Origin: Rebecca billardiae RCC1528
Lineage: Eukaryota > Haptophyta
Assembly: GCA_965240325.2 (NCBI GenBank)
Contig: OZ251223.1
Span: forward strand, 2,232,001 to 2,296,000
Length of the DNA stretch: 64,000 bases
Direction of reading: 5' to 3'
The notes beneath the pieces were generated by a model, which worked only from the letters and a program-made list of their open reading frames with translations, was not told where the DNA came from and did no database searches. Position numbers and translations under genes: made by a program. Positions 42,972 to 53,112 of the stretch are shown here, piece by piece. The number at the start of each line of letters is the position of its first letter. The stretch's first letter is position 1.

Positions 42972-43261
42972 GTGAGGCGCCAACCTGGTGCCCGCGCCCA
43001 GGCGCCGACGGCTTGCCCTGTCAGTACCTGGGCCCGAGTCCGCGTCGCGCATGCACGCAGCTTCAGCGGTGACTGCGCCGCGTCAACTCGCGGCCAGCGC
43101 TGGAGTCGCCGCGTAGCATGTGGCATGGCCGACGACGGACGAGATGTCAGTTACCATCGGTATCGTCGCGCGCGTCATCATCATCATATCGTCGTAGTCA
43201 TCAGCGCGCCAGTCGTCCTAGTGTAAAATATTCAGTACGAGTAATAGTATATATCTCAGAC

Positions 43262-45928
43262 TCAACAGCGCCAGGAATAGGATGGGCTAGTCGCCGAGCG
43301 CGATGCCAACCGGTGGGACGAGCGGATGCCGCTGGGCTGGGGATGCTGGGGTGGCTGCAGCGCGTGCGCCGCCGTTGGGGACCCGCGGCGAGTGCGTTTT
43401 GCGGGGCGCGGCGGCGAGCGGCCCCCTGCCGTGTCGGGTGGTGGCGCCCGCTCGTCGGCTCCCGCCATGCCTGGCCGGCTCGCTGCCTGCGGCGCACCCG
43501 CAGGTGATGGCAGAGCTGCTCTCGCGGTCGGCGGCGGCACCGGGAGCGCACACGCGTCCCGTGCGCTCGCCGAGCCCCGCGCGTGAGACGGCGCCGCGCC
43601 GACCCCCTCGTCCACCTCGTCGTCCACCTCATCCGACACCTCGTCCGACACGTCCTCCGCCGCGCCATCCGTCGCGGCCTGGGCCGCCTCGGCGGCACGG
43701 ATCAGCGCCGCGCATGAGCCACGGCCGTCTCGGCGTGGCTGGGCGCCGGCGCCTAGCCTGGTGCCGAGCCGCGCCCCTTGCGCCGTGCAGGCCGGGCACC
43801 ACCAGCTGCCGACGCGTGCCGCCGCCTCGACGGGCAGGTTGGCGCACGCGAGGTGGTAGGTGCGGCCGCACGGCCCATGGCACTCGACGGTGTACCTGCG
43901 CCCAAAGCCCTTGTTGCACAGCGCGCACAGGCTCGGATCACACGGTGCGGACGGCGGCGGGATGGGGACGGCCAGCGCGACGGGCAGCGTGTCCGGGGGC
44001 TGCACGTCCGCCGAGCTGCTCGCGCCGCGCTTCGTGCGCCTCGTCTTGCCGCGCGAGGCGGGCGCGCACCCGCCGGCCGCGTCGAGCCCTTTGCCGCGGC
44101 CGCGGCGCCCGGCGATGGGCTCACCGAGTGCGACCGTCGTCGTCGGTGCCGCGTCGGCCGATGCGCTCGCGCGAGCCGCCTCCAGCGCGAGCGCCTCGCC
44201 CCCGTTGGGCTGTGCGCCCTCCACGGCGGGCGCCAGCCGGAAGCTCTCCGGCGTGAGCGCCGGCGGCGTCTTGTCGCGCCGCCCGACCAGGTTGGACGGC
44301 AGCACCGCCTGCCGCAGCCGGCGCAGCTCGGCGTACTGACGGCGCTGCGACTCGGTGGCGAGCATCGCGAAGAAGCGCGTGCGGCACTGCTGGTCGGTGT
44401 ACGGCCCCATCGCGGCGGCGACCTTCGACCACGGCACGAGCGTCCACACGCCGCACCCCGCGTCCGGCCGCCAGTGCGCGTTCACCAGCTCGCTCAGCCG
44501 CCGGTCCGCTGCCTCCGTCCACAGCTCGGCCTCGGCCGCCTGCTTGAGCAGCAGGGGGTCGAGCACGTTCATGTACCGCTCGCGGCACTGCGCGTCGGTG
44601 CGCCCCGGGACGGTGAGCTGCACGCGGTTCCACTGCAGCGCGCGATGGAAGGTGGTCGTGGCGCTCGTGCCGAGCGGCACGGTGCGCGCGCGCAGCGCCT
44701 CGGTCGAGTGCACCGCCACAGACGCCCCGAGCAGCACGTCTTCGGACGGCTCCCACCTGCCCGCGCGCCGGTTGGGCGCGAGCGTCCGCCAGCGCTGCAT
44801 GCACTGCTGGTTGGTGCGGTAGCGCATCGCGTCGGCGATCTGCTGCCAGTTCCCGCGGCCGTACTGCTCCACCGCCGCGCGCAGCTGCGCGTCCTCCTCC
44901 GCGCTCCACGCCGACTTGATCATCCTCGGGTTGAGCACGCGCTGGTACCGGCTGAGGAGCTCGATCAGCGGCCGCGCCGCGGGCTGGCGGTGGCCGTGCT
45001 CGCGAGCGATCTCGACCCACGAGCGCGTGCCGTCCTTGGCGAGCTCGACGAGCCGGCGCTCCTCGTCCTGCGTCCACTCAGAGCTGAGCCGGACAAGCGG
45101 GTTCTCGGGGTGCCGCCCCCACGCGCGCGCACACTCGGCCGCGGTGAACACGTGACGAGCGTCCGGCGCCGCCGAGCCCGCCGCGCCGCCTGCCGCGCCG
45201 GCATCGCTCGCGCCGTGCGACTCGGCGCACAGCACCTCGCTGACGTCCGCCCAGAAGCGCTCGTCCATCCCACCCACCGCCTCCACCGCGCGCACGAGAT
45301 CCGCGGTCGGCAGCGAGCGAATCCGCTCGGACTCGCGAGCGGCCATGGCAAACGCAACTGCAGCTTGGCCGCCGGCGCGTGCCGTGCGCGGCTGCGGCTG
45401 CTCGGGCGCACAGCTGAACGGGACCATGGCGGTCGAGTCGGGCTCGGCGGCGCGGAGGCCGAGGGCGCGCTCGGGCGCAGCAGGGCCCGTGCCGCCCGCG
45501 CGCGGCGCGCTCATCAGCCGCTGCCGCAGCTGCTGCGTCACCGCGCGGTCCAGCTCGTCCTTCCAGAGCTTGCTCCACACGAGCGGCTGCTCGGACATGC
45601 CGCCAACGGGCACGCCGCGGAAGATGCGGCGCGCGTGCTCGACGTCCGCGTTCGGCTCGGGGTACCGCGGTGTGGCGCCCGGGCCCGCGTCGAAGAACGT
45701 CTCGGCGACCGGGCGCGTGCGACGCCGTGTCGGAGCGGCATCAGGCCGTGCGACGGGCAGCTTGAGGCGCTCGCTCCGAAGTCGCTGCAGCTCGAGCCGC
45801 GCCTCGCGCAGACGGCTCCGAAGCCGTGTCTGCGCCTGCTCAACGCCGCCGATCGCCGCCATCACCTCGTCCTGCATGATGCGATTCAGCGCGAGCGCGC
45901 GCGCGAGCTCGTCCACGCTCGCGGACAT
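43262..45928 (-). CDS. SNAPC4-like multi-Myb protein with PHD finger
   Basis: The product has 888 residues. An N-terminal coiled coil (about 5-55) precedes a conserved SNAPC4-like segment (LVWSKLWKDELDRAVTQQLR). Four Myb/SANT repeats follow: WTQDEERRLVELAKDGTRSW (about 285-333), WSAEEDAQLRAAVEQYGRGN (340-388), WEPSEDVLLGASVAVHS to CRERYMNVLDP (391-460) and LWTEAADRRLSELVNAHW to CRTRFFAML (469-523). This is the DNA-binding layout of the SNAPc 190-kDa subunit, which reads the PSE of snRNA promoters. A PHD finger (CALCNKGFGRRYTVECHGPC, HLAC, CPAC; about 668-715) follows a basic region. Start 45928 is chosen at the coiled coil; the longer frame upstream is Arg-rich 5' sequence. Confidence 0.8.
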   Translation of the reverse strand: MSASVDELARALALNRIMQDEVMAAIGGVEQAQTRLRSRLREARLELQRLRSERLKLPVARPDAAPTRRRTRPVAETFFDAGPGATPRYPEPNADVEHARRIFRGVPVGGMSEQPLVWSKLWKDELDRAVTQQLRQRLMSAPRAGGTGPAAPERALGLRAAEPDSTAMVPFSCAPEQPQPRTARAGGQAAVAFAMAARESERIRSLPTADLVRAVEAVGGMDERFWADVSEVLCAESHGASDAGAAGGAAGSAAPDARHVFTAAECARAWGRHPENPLVRLSSEWTQDEERRLVELAKDGTRSWVEIAREHGHRQPAARPLIELLSRYQRVLNPRMIKSAWSAEEDAQLRAAVEQYGRGNWQQIADAMRYRTNQQCMQRWRTLAPNRRAGRWEPSEDVLLGASVAVHSTEALRARTVPLGTSATTTFHRALQWNRVQLTVPGRTDAQCRERYMNVLDPLLLKQAAEAELWTEAADRRLSELVNAHWRPDAGCGVWTLVPWSKVAAAMGPYTDQQCRTRFFAMLATESQRRQYAELRRLRQAVLPSNLVGRRDKTPPALTPESFRLAPAVEGAQPNGGEALALEAARASASADAAPTTTVALGEPIAGRRGRGKGLDAAGGCAPASRGKTRRTKRGASSSADVQPPDTLPVALAVPIPPPSAPCDPSLCALCNKGFGRRYTVECHGPCGRTYHLACANLPVEAAARVGSWWCPACTAQGARLGTRLGAGAQPRRDGRGSCAALIRAAEAAQAATDGAAEDVSDEVSDEVDDEVDEGVGAAPSHARGSASARDACALPVPPPTARAALPSPAGAPQAASRPGMAGADERAPPPDTAGGRSPPRPAKRTRRGSPTAAHALQPPQHPQPSGIRSSHRLASRSATSPSYSWRC

Positions 45929-46961
45929 GGCGGCACGCCGCACGTGCTCCAGTGATGTCTCGTCGGTGCACGGGTGTGTTGTCCGCCGACGGGGACGCAC
46001 GCACCAAGGGCTTGGGACGTCAACCCCCGAGATCGGGCTCGCAGCGGCCCGGACACGATGGCGCGCCCACGAGAGGCGCGCGTGCGTCCGCCTACCGGCG
46101 CTGCAGGCCGGCGCGGCTGATCGGCGCGGTCCACAGGACACGTGGGCACCGCGCGCGCCTCTTTTCCTGTCCTCTCGCGCTCCTCGCCGCGCGCAGTAGC
46201 CCGCTGCCAAGCCATCAACGCCTGCCAAGCGAGCCGGCGCGCGCACCAAGGGCGCGCGCTCGGCGCGGATAGGGCCAATTAAGGTCGGGGCACGGCATGG
46301 GCGAGTGGGCACGCATGTTATACACCGCTCGGGCGCACGCGCCCGGCGTTCTGCGCGCGCCCTTGCCACTGGCAAGTGCTCGCGCACTGCGCGCGTAACT
46401 CACGAATGGTGCACCTCGCGGCAGCCCGCAGGGTATGCTCTGCATGGAGGCATCCTTCGCTTCCCAGCGGGCGAATCGGTGCCAGCCGCAGCCTGGGGGT
46501 CGTCTGTGAGTACCCCGGTCCAAGATGCCCCATGGGCACGCTGATACAGGCCGCCATGTCGTCGATGCTGCCGAGGAGTGCCGAGCGGCCCTGCTCTGTG
46601 ACGTCCCGGCACATGGGCCTTGTCGACTCTCGACCTTCCGCTCCGAGTTCATCACGCCAGACGCAGGCGATGCCGCTGTGCACGCTCGCGTTCGACCACT
46701 TCGTACCCACCAGACCGGCCCTTCTGTCTCTGTTGGCGTGGGTGGCGTGCGCGCGCGCGCGCGTGCCGCCTGCCACAGTACAGTAGACGTAGTCGGTGCC
46801 GCGGACGCGGTGGCCGTGGGCCGCGTAGCGACCTGCTCGGATAGTCGTAGTCGCTTTAAAATAAGACTGCACAGCCTGGTTGATTTACATATACATCGTC
46901 ATCATCACTGCGCGATATTTGCTGATGCATCAGTGTCATCAGCGCTCATCATCACATATAT
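45929..46961. other. 1-kb upstream/intergenic stretch
   Basis: It contains the promoter side of the SNAPC4-like gene, including a 20-bp motif (46011-46030) that recurs inverted at 48086-48105. Past 46850 the DNA becomes AT-rich. Frames here are mostly Arg/Ala-rich and on both strands; no gene is called. Confidence 0.5.
46011..46030 (+). promoter_or_regulatory. 20-bp motif shared by two gene upstream regions, copy 1
   Basis: CTTGGGACGTCAACCCCCGA, 83 bp upstream of the SNAPC4-like start codon, contains a GACGTC palindromic core. An exact inverted copy lies at 48086-48105. Confidence 0.55.
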
Positions 46962-47953
46962 TTATCGGTACAGTAGTTTAAGCGGCGCGCCAAAGCGCAC
47001 AGTACGCGCGCCGTGCAGAGGTGAGCTCGGGCACGACAGACGGTCCGCGCGCGTCTCCGTCTTGACCGAGAACTTCATCGCGGTGGCGATGGCGGACTCG
47101 TGCTTGGCCGCCGCCTGCCGTGGCGTGATCTCGCTCGACGACGCACCCGGAGGCGGTGACGCGCACGGGCAGGCGCTGCTCGCATGCCCGTTCCTCACCC
47201 ACTCGCAGATGCCGAGCGCGCGGCATGCGGTGCACTGTGCCAGCGCTGGCGCGGGGCACGCGCGCGCGCTCGCGCTGCCGCCATCGCCCGCGCCGGACTT
47301 CTTCGTCTTCTTCTAGGTGGGCGTCGAGCCCATCGACGGCGGTTCCATCTCTCGCCGCTGCTGCCGTACCCGCGTGCTCTGCGGGCGCGGCCGCGGCCGC
47401 CGGCGCCGGCACCTCGAGACCAGGCAAGAGGCGTGCCGCGGCCGCGACGAGCGCGGGCATCAGGTCGCCAGCCGTCACCTGGCCGTCGAGAGGCTTGAGC
47501 GCATCCTTGTGCGCCGCCGACAGCGCGCACACCGCCGGGCGTACGAGCAGCTGCCGCACGGAGCACACAGCTGTCGCGGGCTGGCTGCATCCACATCACA
47601 TTTCGAAACACCCGCTTCCGCTCGGCGCCAGCGCCGCGCCACTCAACCGCGGTTTCGATCGAGCGGAAGTGGGCGGGCTCGCGGACCACCTCGAAGCCGA
47701 CGACGAGGCCGAGCGCATCTGCGGCGCCGGGAAGCAGGAACCCGCCGGTGCCCTTGCATTTGGCCGGCGTCGGGAACCAATCCGCCACGCGCACAGCATG
47801 GAGCGCAATCGCTCCAGGAGCGGGCGCGCCTGCGAAGCGGAGGTCGCCCCCAGCACCGGCTGTGAAGCGGGCAGTGTACACGGACAGCGCGCCGTCCTCG
47901 CGCGCGAGGATCACGCCGTCTGGGAGGCCGTCAGTCAGATTGACGCGCGCCAT
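46962..47953 (-). CDS. Unassigned protein with Cys motif (three inferred exons)
   Basis: Three frames read as one protein of 276 residues if two introns are removed: exons 47612-47953, 47413-47550 and 46962-47312, all phase 0. Intron 1 (47551-47611, 61 nt) and intron 2 (47313-47412, 100 nt, GAG|GTGCCG ... CCTAG|AAG) are GT-AG. Exon 1 reads MARVNLTDGLPDGVILARED and GFEVVREPAHFRSIETAVEW, exon 2 LLVRPAVCALSAAHKDALKP, and exon 3 starts KKTKKSGAGDGG with QCTACRALGICEWVRNGHAS, a small Cys cluster that may bind zinc. An upstream in-frame extension to 48109 crosses a G/C hairpin and looks noncoding, though GVRPGVRLAVAKGACAAAAG just before the ATG could be translated. No family is recognised. Confidence 0.5.
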
Positions 47954-48039
47954 GCCCGCCGCAGCGGCGCAAGCGCCTTTGGCGACGGCGAGGCGAACGC
48001 CTGGCCTGACGCCGTTGGCGCAGCAGGCGGCGCGCCGAA

Positions 48040-48068
48040 GACACCCCCCCCACTGGGGGGGGGGTGTC
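48040..48068. repeat. C/G hairpin
   Basis: gacacccccccc pairs with ggggggggtgtc around a five-base loop, giving a 12-bp G/C stem. It lies between two minus-strand genes, upstream of the gene starting at 47953. Confidence 0.8.
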
Positions 48069-48085
48069 GTCCGCTCCGGACCGGT

Positions 48086-48105
48086 TCGGGGGTTGACGTC
48101 CCAAG
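48086..48105 (-). promoter_or_regulatory. 20-bp motif shared by two gene upstream regions, copy 2
   Basis: Exact reverse complement of 46011-46030. It lies about 135 bp upstream of the start at 47953, between the two hairpins. Confidence 0.55.
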
Positions 48106-48221
48106 CCAAGGGCGGTAAGGGCTGTCAACTCCTGACCAGTGGCCAGCGGCAGCGCCAGAGCTTTGTAGCTTGCTCTGGCGCTGCCGCCACTGGTCAGGAG
48201 TTGACAGCCCTACCGCCCTTG
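48106..48221. repeat. Long near-perfect hairpin (arms ~50-56 bp)
   Basis: The left arm 48106-48161 (caagggcggtaagggctgtc ... cagcgccagagc) pairs with the right arm 48172-48221 around a 10-base loop. The right arm lacks only a ccagt-adjacent triplet and one base. It could be a small foldback element, an RNA hairpin or a 3' processing structure. Confidence 0.8.
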
Positions 48222-48290
48222 CACGCACGGCTGCTGCGCGGCGCAGCGTCTCAAGCGTGCTCGCCGCGGCTCCGCCCAAGGCTTCATCCG

Positions 48291-48381
48291 GTTGCCACAT
48301 TAAGCCTTTGACCACCTGCCACATTAAGGGCCCCGCGACCGGCTGCCACATTAATTTAAGGCGACCGGCTGCCACATTAAG
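48291..48381 (+). repeat. Four copies of a TGCCACATTAAG box
   Basis: Boxes occur at about 48291, 48316, 48341 and 48367, the last two as ccggctgccacattaa. They sit at the 3' end of the gene at 48351-49396. Two further copies in the opposite orientation occur at 50532-50546 and 50555-50573, just before the aldo-keto reductase. Confidence 0.7.
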
Positions 48382-49396
48382 GATCCGCGCCAACGCGCGC
48401 ACGGCCACCGACACGCCACGCGCGGAGCGATGCGCCGATGGTCTTCGGCTCGGTCGCAAACGTCCTGAACCGCGCTGGCCTGGTCAGTCGCCCTTTGCTC
48501 GACGCAGTCGTGCACTGGCCGGCGGAGGCAGTGGCGCCGGGCGTCGGGAAGCACTTCGAGTTCCTCGGTGAGGCTGGCGAGCCCGCGCCCGACAAGAAGC
48601 AGCGTGGCGGCGCGCGCGCGCCGTGCTCGCGGTGAAGTACGTGCTGCTCGCGAAGGGAAAGCAGTTCAAGCAGGGACACCTCGAGCACTCGGTAGATGAT
48701 CTCGCCGTGCTCGCCGCTGACGGCCAGCGTGCGAAGCGCGCTGCTGGCATACACGGCGTTGAGCAGGTCACCGTGCGAGAGTGCTCCGTCAGACCCGTGG
48801 CCAAGGCCCTTGTCGATCAGCTGCGCTGAAGGGCGCGCGCAAGAGTGCGTGATGGAGGTCAGTTCCAGGCAGGCTCCATGTTGGCTGCAGCGCTGCGTCT
48901 GCGCAGCATGCCCCCGCACGCGCGTCTGCGGGCGCACGCCTGCGCTCATCTGCAACCTGCGCTCGAGCTCAGCCTTGAGCGCGCTCAGCGTGCCCTTCAG
49001 CAGCTCGAGCTGTTCCTCCTTGCGCCGCGCGTCCGCGTGCGCCGCGAGTAGGTGCTTGTTCAGCGGCTGCACCTGCACCGCCGCGTGCTCGACGCTTGCC
49101 TCGACCACCTCAACACGCACGCGCTCGCCGACGCGCTCCAGGGACTGCTGCGTCAGCTCATGCGCACAGTGGAGCGCCAGAGCGACACCTCCGCGCCGTC
49201 CACAGCGCTTATCGCCGGGCTGAGCGCTATGGAGAGCTACACGTGTGCCGGGGGCTCGAGCCCGACGACGCGAACGCAGTTCACCTCGCTGTACGACGAA
49301 CGCCACCTCGAGCGCACGAGCGCATGCGTCTACAGCGGGAGCACCGACGGCCGCTCCGGCAGGCTCGCCGCCGACTTCCCCAGTAGTAACTAGCAT
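48351..49396 (-). CDS. Unassigned coiled-coil protein (three inferred exons)
   Basis: Codon choice is clearly coding on the minus strand in two blocks: HAAVQVQPLNKHLLAAHADA with KEEQLELLKGTLSALKAELE (coiled coil), and LIDKGLGHGSDGALSHGDLL with ALRTLAVSGEHGEIIYRVLE. Between them a 117-nt GT-AG intron (48821-48937) with ctgac and a pyrimidine run before the acceptor is in frame. A second intron (48564-48640, GTACTT ... ACCGAG) would join a third block, ELEVLPDARRHCLRRPVHDC. Exons 48938-49396, 48641-48820 and 48351-48563 give 283 residues. The first ~90 residues and the last ~20 are doubtful. No family is recognised. Confidence 0.45.
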
Positions 49397-50646
49397 ATCA
49401 AAGCCGTCTTCGGTAGCGCGCGAGGCTGGCTACAATACGGTGATGCTACACAACATGGGTTGCGTCACGCGCAGCACCACATGAGCGGCCGGCAGCGGCG
49501 TACCATCGGCTGAGCTGTTCCTGAGTCACTGTTCCTCTGCAGAGGAACGTGCACGCGCGCGTCGACGAGCACTTACGCGCTCCGCGGCCTTCGGCACCTT
49601 GACATCATTGCGCGTGCGCATGACAGGCGCGGATGATTGCGCACTTGCGTGTCCGTTAGCGGCGCGCACGATCCGCGAGCACCGTCCGCCGGGGCCTTGC
49701 CATTGTCGACCTTGGACGGCGCACGGCGCACGGCGGCGCGCTCGCAGATTCGGTCGGGTAGCCCTCGCTGGACATGTGCTGGCCTCTGTTGCTCCGCTGC
49801 TCATCGGACCGGGTGCCAATCAGTGGCCCACAATTGACGACCCGTTCGCCTGCCCCGCATGCTCGCACACGGGATGACTCAGCCTGGAGCCACCCCGGTC
49901 GAGATTTCGGGATGTCAAAGCAGTGGCCGAGCATGCGCTCAAGCGCTCTCGTCCGCATGGAGCGTGACCTCTACCGTTCTACCGTCTGAGCGTCTGCCGT
50001 CACATGAGTCGGACAAGTCCCCAAAGCTGGGTGCAACCAGTCCATCGGGAGTAGCCGCCAGGCCTCCCGCCACCACCGCAGCCGCGCCGCCCAGGGTTGT
50101 GAGTCCTGGGATTACCCGGGGTGGTCAGGCTGGCGCGCACGCTCGCGGACGCTTGGAACCCGCGCTCCCGCGCTGCGTCGCGTGTCACCCCTCGATCGTC
50201 GCCCCACCGCCACCTCTTCCATCCCATCACCACCTCTTCCTCGACATCCTCGGCCTTCGCCGCAGCACCGACGCCCCCGCGCGCGGCCGCTGTGGCAGCG
50301 GGCGATCCGCGTGCGCTGCGCCGCCGCGCCGCCGCGCCGCCCAGAGTTGTGCAGCGCGGCCTGTGAGTCCTGCGAGCTGCCCTGTGTGGTCAGGCTGGTG
50401 CGCACGCTCGCGAACGCTTCGAACACTCGCTGCATAGCGTGTCGCCCCTCGATCGCCGCCCCACCGCCGCGTTTTCCTCTACGCACGGCGGCCGTCGCCG
50501 CCGCACGAGCGCCCCGCTCGCGGGCCGCGCGCCTTAATGTGGTGGCGGGATTCGGCTTAATGTGGTAACCGGCTGAAGTCTCCGCCCAAGCTTGCGTGTG
50601 TTCAGTGTTGCGTCCAAGAAAGTCGTCGCGCGAAAACACGACTGTC
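49397..50646. other. 1.25-kb upstream stretch of the aldo-keto reductase with repeats
   Basis: It carries a ~130-bp direct duplication (50081-50212 and 50331-50470) and two inverted TGCCACATTAAG-type boxes (50532-50573). Small frames on both strands lack domains. Confidence 0.55.
50081..50470 (+). repeat. Direct duplication: 50081-50212 and 50331-50470
   Basis: Both units contain ccgcgccgcccagRgttgtg, ggtcaggctggYgcgcacgc and cccctcgatcgYcgccccac. The second unit has a short insertion. Frames crossing this region therefore repeat themselves. Confidence 0.75.
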
Positions 50647-51810
50647 ATGATGGCGCTCCCACTCGCTCTCGCGCTCGTCCCGGCGCTCGTCCAGCGCCCA
50701 TCGCCGCCGTCCGGGGTCACCCGACGCTCAGCAGTCTCGCTCGTGCCGCAGCTTGGGACGCTAGCCCTGACGGGGGCTGGCGTCGAGCGCGCCTCGCAGC
50801 CTGCGCTCGCAGCCCCAGCACAGGCTGCGTCCTCCCTCTCCATCCCGCCCTTTGGCGTGGGCGCATGGGCCTGGGGCGACACGCTCTTCTGGGGCTACGA
50901 CCAGAAGAAGGACGGCGACCTGAGCGAGGTCTTCGACTATTGCGTCGACAACGGCGTGACCTTCTTCGACACCGCCGAGGTGTACGGGCTCGGGCGCTCT
51001 GAGCAGCTGCTCGGACAGTTCTGCAAATCGAACGCAAAGGCCAAAGACGTCACCATCGCGACAAAGTTCGCCGCGCTGCCGTGGCGGACGAAGGCATCGG
51101 ACGTCATTGACGCGGCGCGCCGGTCGACGGACCGGCTCGGCAGGCCCATCGACCTGTACCAGATCCACTTCCCCAGCCCGTGGGCCAACGAGAAGTACTG
51201 GGATGGCCTCGGCCAGGCGGTCGACGAGGGCTTGGTCCGCGCGGCAGGGGTCAGCAACTACGGCGTCGACGCCCTCCGCGCGTGCCACGAGAAGCTACGC
51301 TCGCGCGGCGTCAAGCTGCAGACCAACCAGATCCAGCTCTCGCTGCTCTACCCGTACGCGCTCTCGAACGGCTTGAAAGCGGCGTGTGATGAGCTCGGTG
51401 TGAACGTGCTGAGTTACTCGCCGTTGGCCCTCGGGCTCCTCACGGGCAAGTACACCGCCGAGCGTTTGCCCAGCGGCCCGCGCAAGGGCCTTGCCGAGAA
51501 GTATTTCGCCGATCCGGCGTTTGGAGAGCTCACCGCGGCGATGGCCGAGGTCGGACGCAAGTCGGGCGGCGCGAATCCGGCGCAGGTCGCGCTCGCGTGG
51601 TGCATCGCAAAGGGCACGACGCCGATCCCAGGCGCGCGCACACTTTCGCAGGCCCAAAACAACCTGGGGGCGCGCTCGGTCAAGCTCACTGCGGCGGACG
51701 TGGCCACGCTTGATGCGAAAGCGGCTGCCATCAAGCCCGTCCTCTCGCCGGCGATGGCACCGTTCCCCAAGGAGGACATCCAGACGCATCTGCGCATGTT
51801 CGATTCGTGA
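50647..51810 (+). CDS. Aldo-keto reductase, probably plastid-targeted
   Basis: The product has 387 residues from ATG 50647 (50650 is equally possible). MMALPLALALVPALVQ is a signal peptide, followed by a Ser/Arg-rich transit-like segment and a hydrophobic Ala-rich stretch ending LAAPAQA, which could be a second, thylakoid-type cleavage region. The (alpha/beta)8 reductase domain has the full catalytic tetrad D108, Y113 (FFDTAEVYG), K140 (IATKFA) and H174 (YQIHFPSP). NADPH-site sequence (PIPGARTLSQAQNNLGA) is near the C-terminus. It would reduce aldehydes or ketones with NADPH; the substrate is unknown. Close in style to the plastid pyridoxal reductase-like AKRs of plants and algae. No intron is needed. 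Confidence 0.9.
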   Translation: MMALPLALALVPALVQRPSPPSGVTRRSAVSLVPQLGTLALTGAGVERASQPALAAPAQAASSLSIPPFGVGAWAWGDTLFWGYDQKKDGDLSEVFDYCVDNGVTFFDTAEVYGLGRSEQLLGQFCKSNAKAKDVTIATKFAALPWRTKASDVIDAARRSTDRLGRPIDLYQIHFPSPWANEKYWDGLGQAVDEGLVRAAGVSNYGVDALRACHEKLRSRGVKLQTNQIQLSLLYPYALSNGLKAACDELGVNVLSYSPLALGLLTGKYTAERLPSGPRKGLAEKYFADPAFGELTAAMAEVGRKSGGANPAQVALAWCIAKGTTPIPGARTLSQAQNNLGARSVKLTAADVATLDAKAAAIKPVLSPAMAPFPKEDIQTHLRMFDS

Positions 51811-52299
51811 GCGCACTCACTAACTAAATACGTACATAATTTGCTGACAGAATTTACGCCGACAGAATTTACGAGGCCACATCATGCACGGACGGTATTC
51901 AATCTGAAGATGATGACGATGCACTACAGTTTACTATATATATATATATATGTTATTTAGTAACGTGCACACTTGGTTAAGGCGTTACGGATTATTGACG
52001 CCGCATCCAACACTGCACAAAGACACCGCCACAAAACAGACCGGCGCAGGCAGGTGAGGGGCGCGTTCACGGCGTTGCCGCACCGTAAGCGGTCCGCCTT
52101 GCAGAGTGTCAGAAGAATAATTATAAGCAGCACAGTAACTATATAGAATAATATATGGCGAATCGATTCGTCACTATTCAGTACCGGTACGAATGATGGT
52201 ATCAGCAGTCATGTTTCATGCATACATCTGAGCCGCACGCCCGCACTCGGATGATCCGTCGGTGCCGATTCTGAGCAGTCGCCACATATATATATATAT
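51811..52299. other. AT-rich spacer with AT microsatellites
   Basis: (TA)n runs occur at about 51934-51951 and 52284-52299. The rest is 3' flank of the aldo-keto reductase; no gene is visible. Confidence 0.7.
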
Positions 52300-53112
52300 G
52301 TCTAGCCACTCCGCCATGCCCGGCTCGTACAAGGCGTCGGGTACGAATGGACTCTGGAGCTGGATGGTCGCGGCGCGCGGCGTCGTGGAGTAGACAGACC
52401 ACAATGATCAATCATGGAACGATCAGGTTAGCTATGTTGGGATTTGAGCAACGAACGACAGCGGGCGCTGGCAGCGGCGTGGAACGACAGCGGGCGCTGG
52501 CAGCGGCGTGGCGGTTGAGCTGCTGCCCGAGGTCGAGAGGGCGCCCGCGAGTCGTCAGTCACTGAGCAAGGTCGACTAAGGCTGATGGCTCGCTGACACT
52601 GCAGTGCTTCCATATCCGCCAGAGGCCGAGGGTGGGCGGGCGGGCAAACGATGAAGCGTGCGGGTTGACGCGACAGCGGCGAGAGCAAGAGACCATTGCA
52701 TGAGGGGCGACGCGGCGAAGACAGATGATGACGTCGCGCCGCCGAACGATCAGGCGGGGAGCCGGGCCACACAGACAGCCAGCGACCTTACCGAGCAGAG
52801 GGGCTGCGGCGACTGCGGTGCACCTCCTGCAGCGGAGCGTGCACCCGGCAGTGCCCGATGCAGGCGATTCCCTTGCCCAGCTCGGCGCCTTCGTCGTGAG
52901 CAGCCCCATGGCGCCCCCGAGAGTGAAGCCTGATCGATCCGATGTGAGCGGTAACCAACCGAGTCCTGCAGGTGCGCCGCTGTGGGCCAGATTGGCAGCG
53001 CACCAGGACTCCTGCGCGCGGCGGTGCGCACAGGACAACGCAGGAATGCCGTGCGAGCCGGATTCTTGGCGTCGCTCATAGACACTCAGTTATAGGTTCC
53101 CTATAACGCCAC
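52300..53112 (+). repeat. Tandem segmental duplication, unit 1 (813 bp)
   Basis: It begins gtctagccactccgccatgc and ends ttataggttccctataacgccac. Outside the central cassette it is nearly identical to unit 2. It has an extra 28-bp tandem copy of cgacagcgggcgctggcagc (near 52454 and 52482) and its own 92-bp central cassette (52554-52645). Confidence 0.85.
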
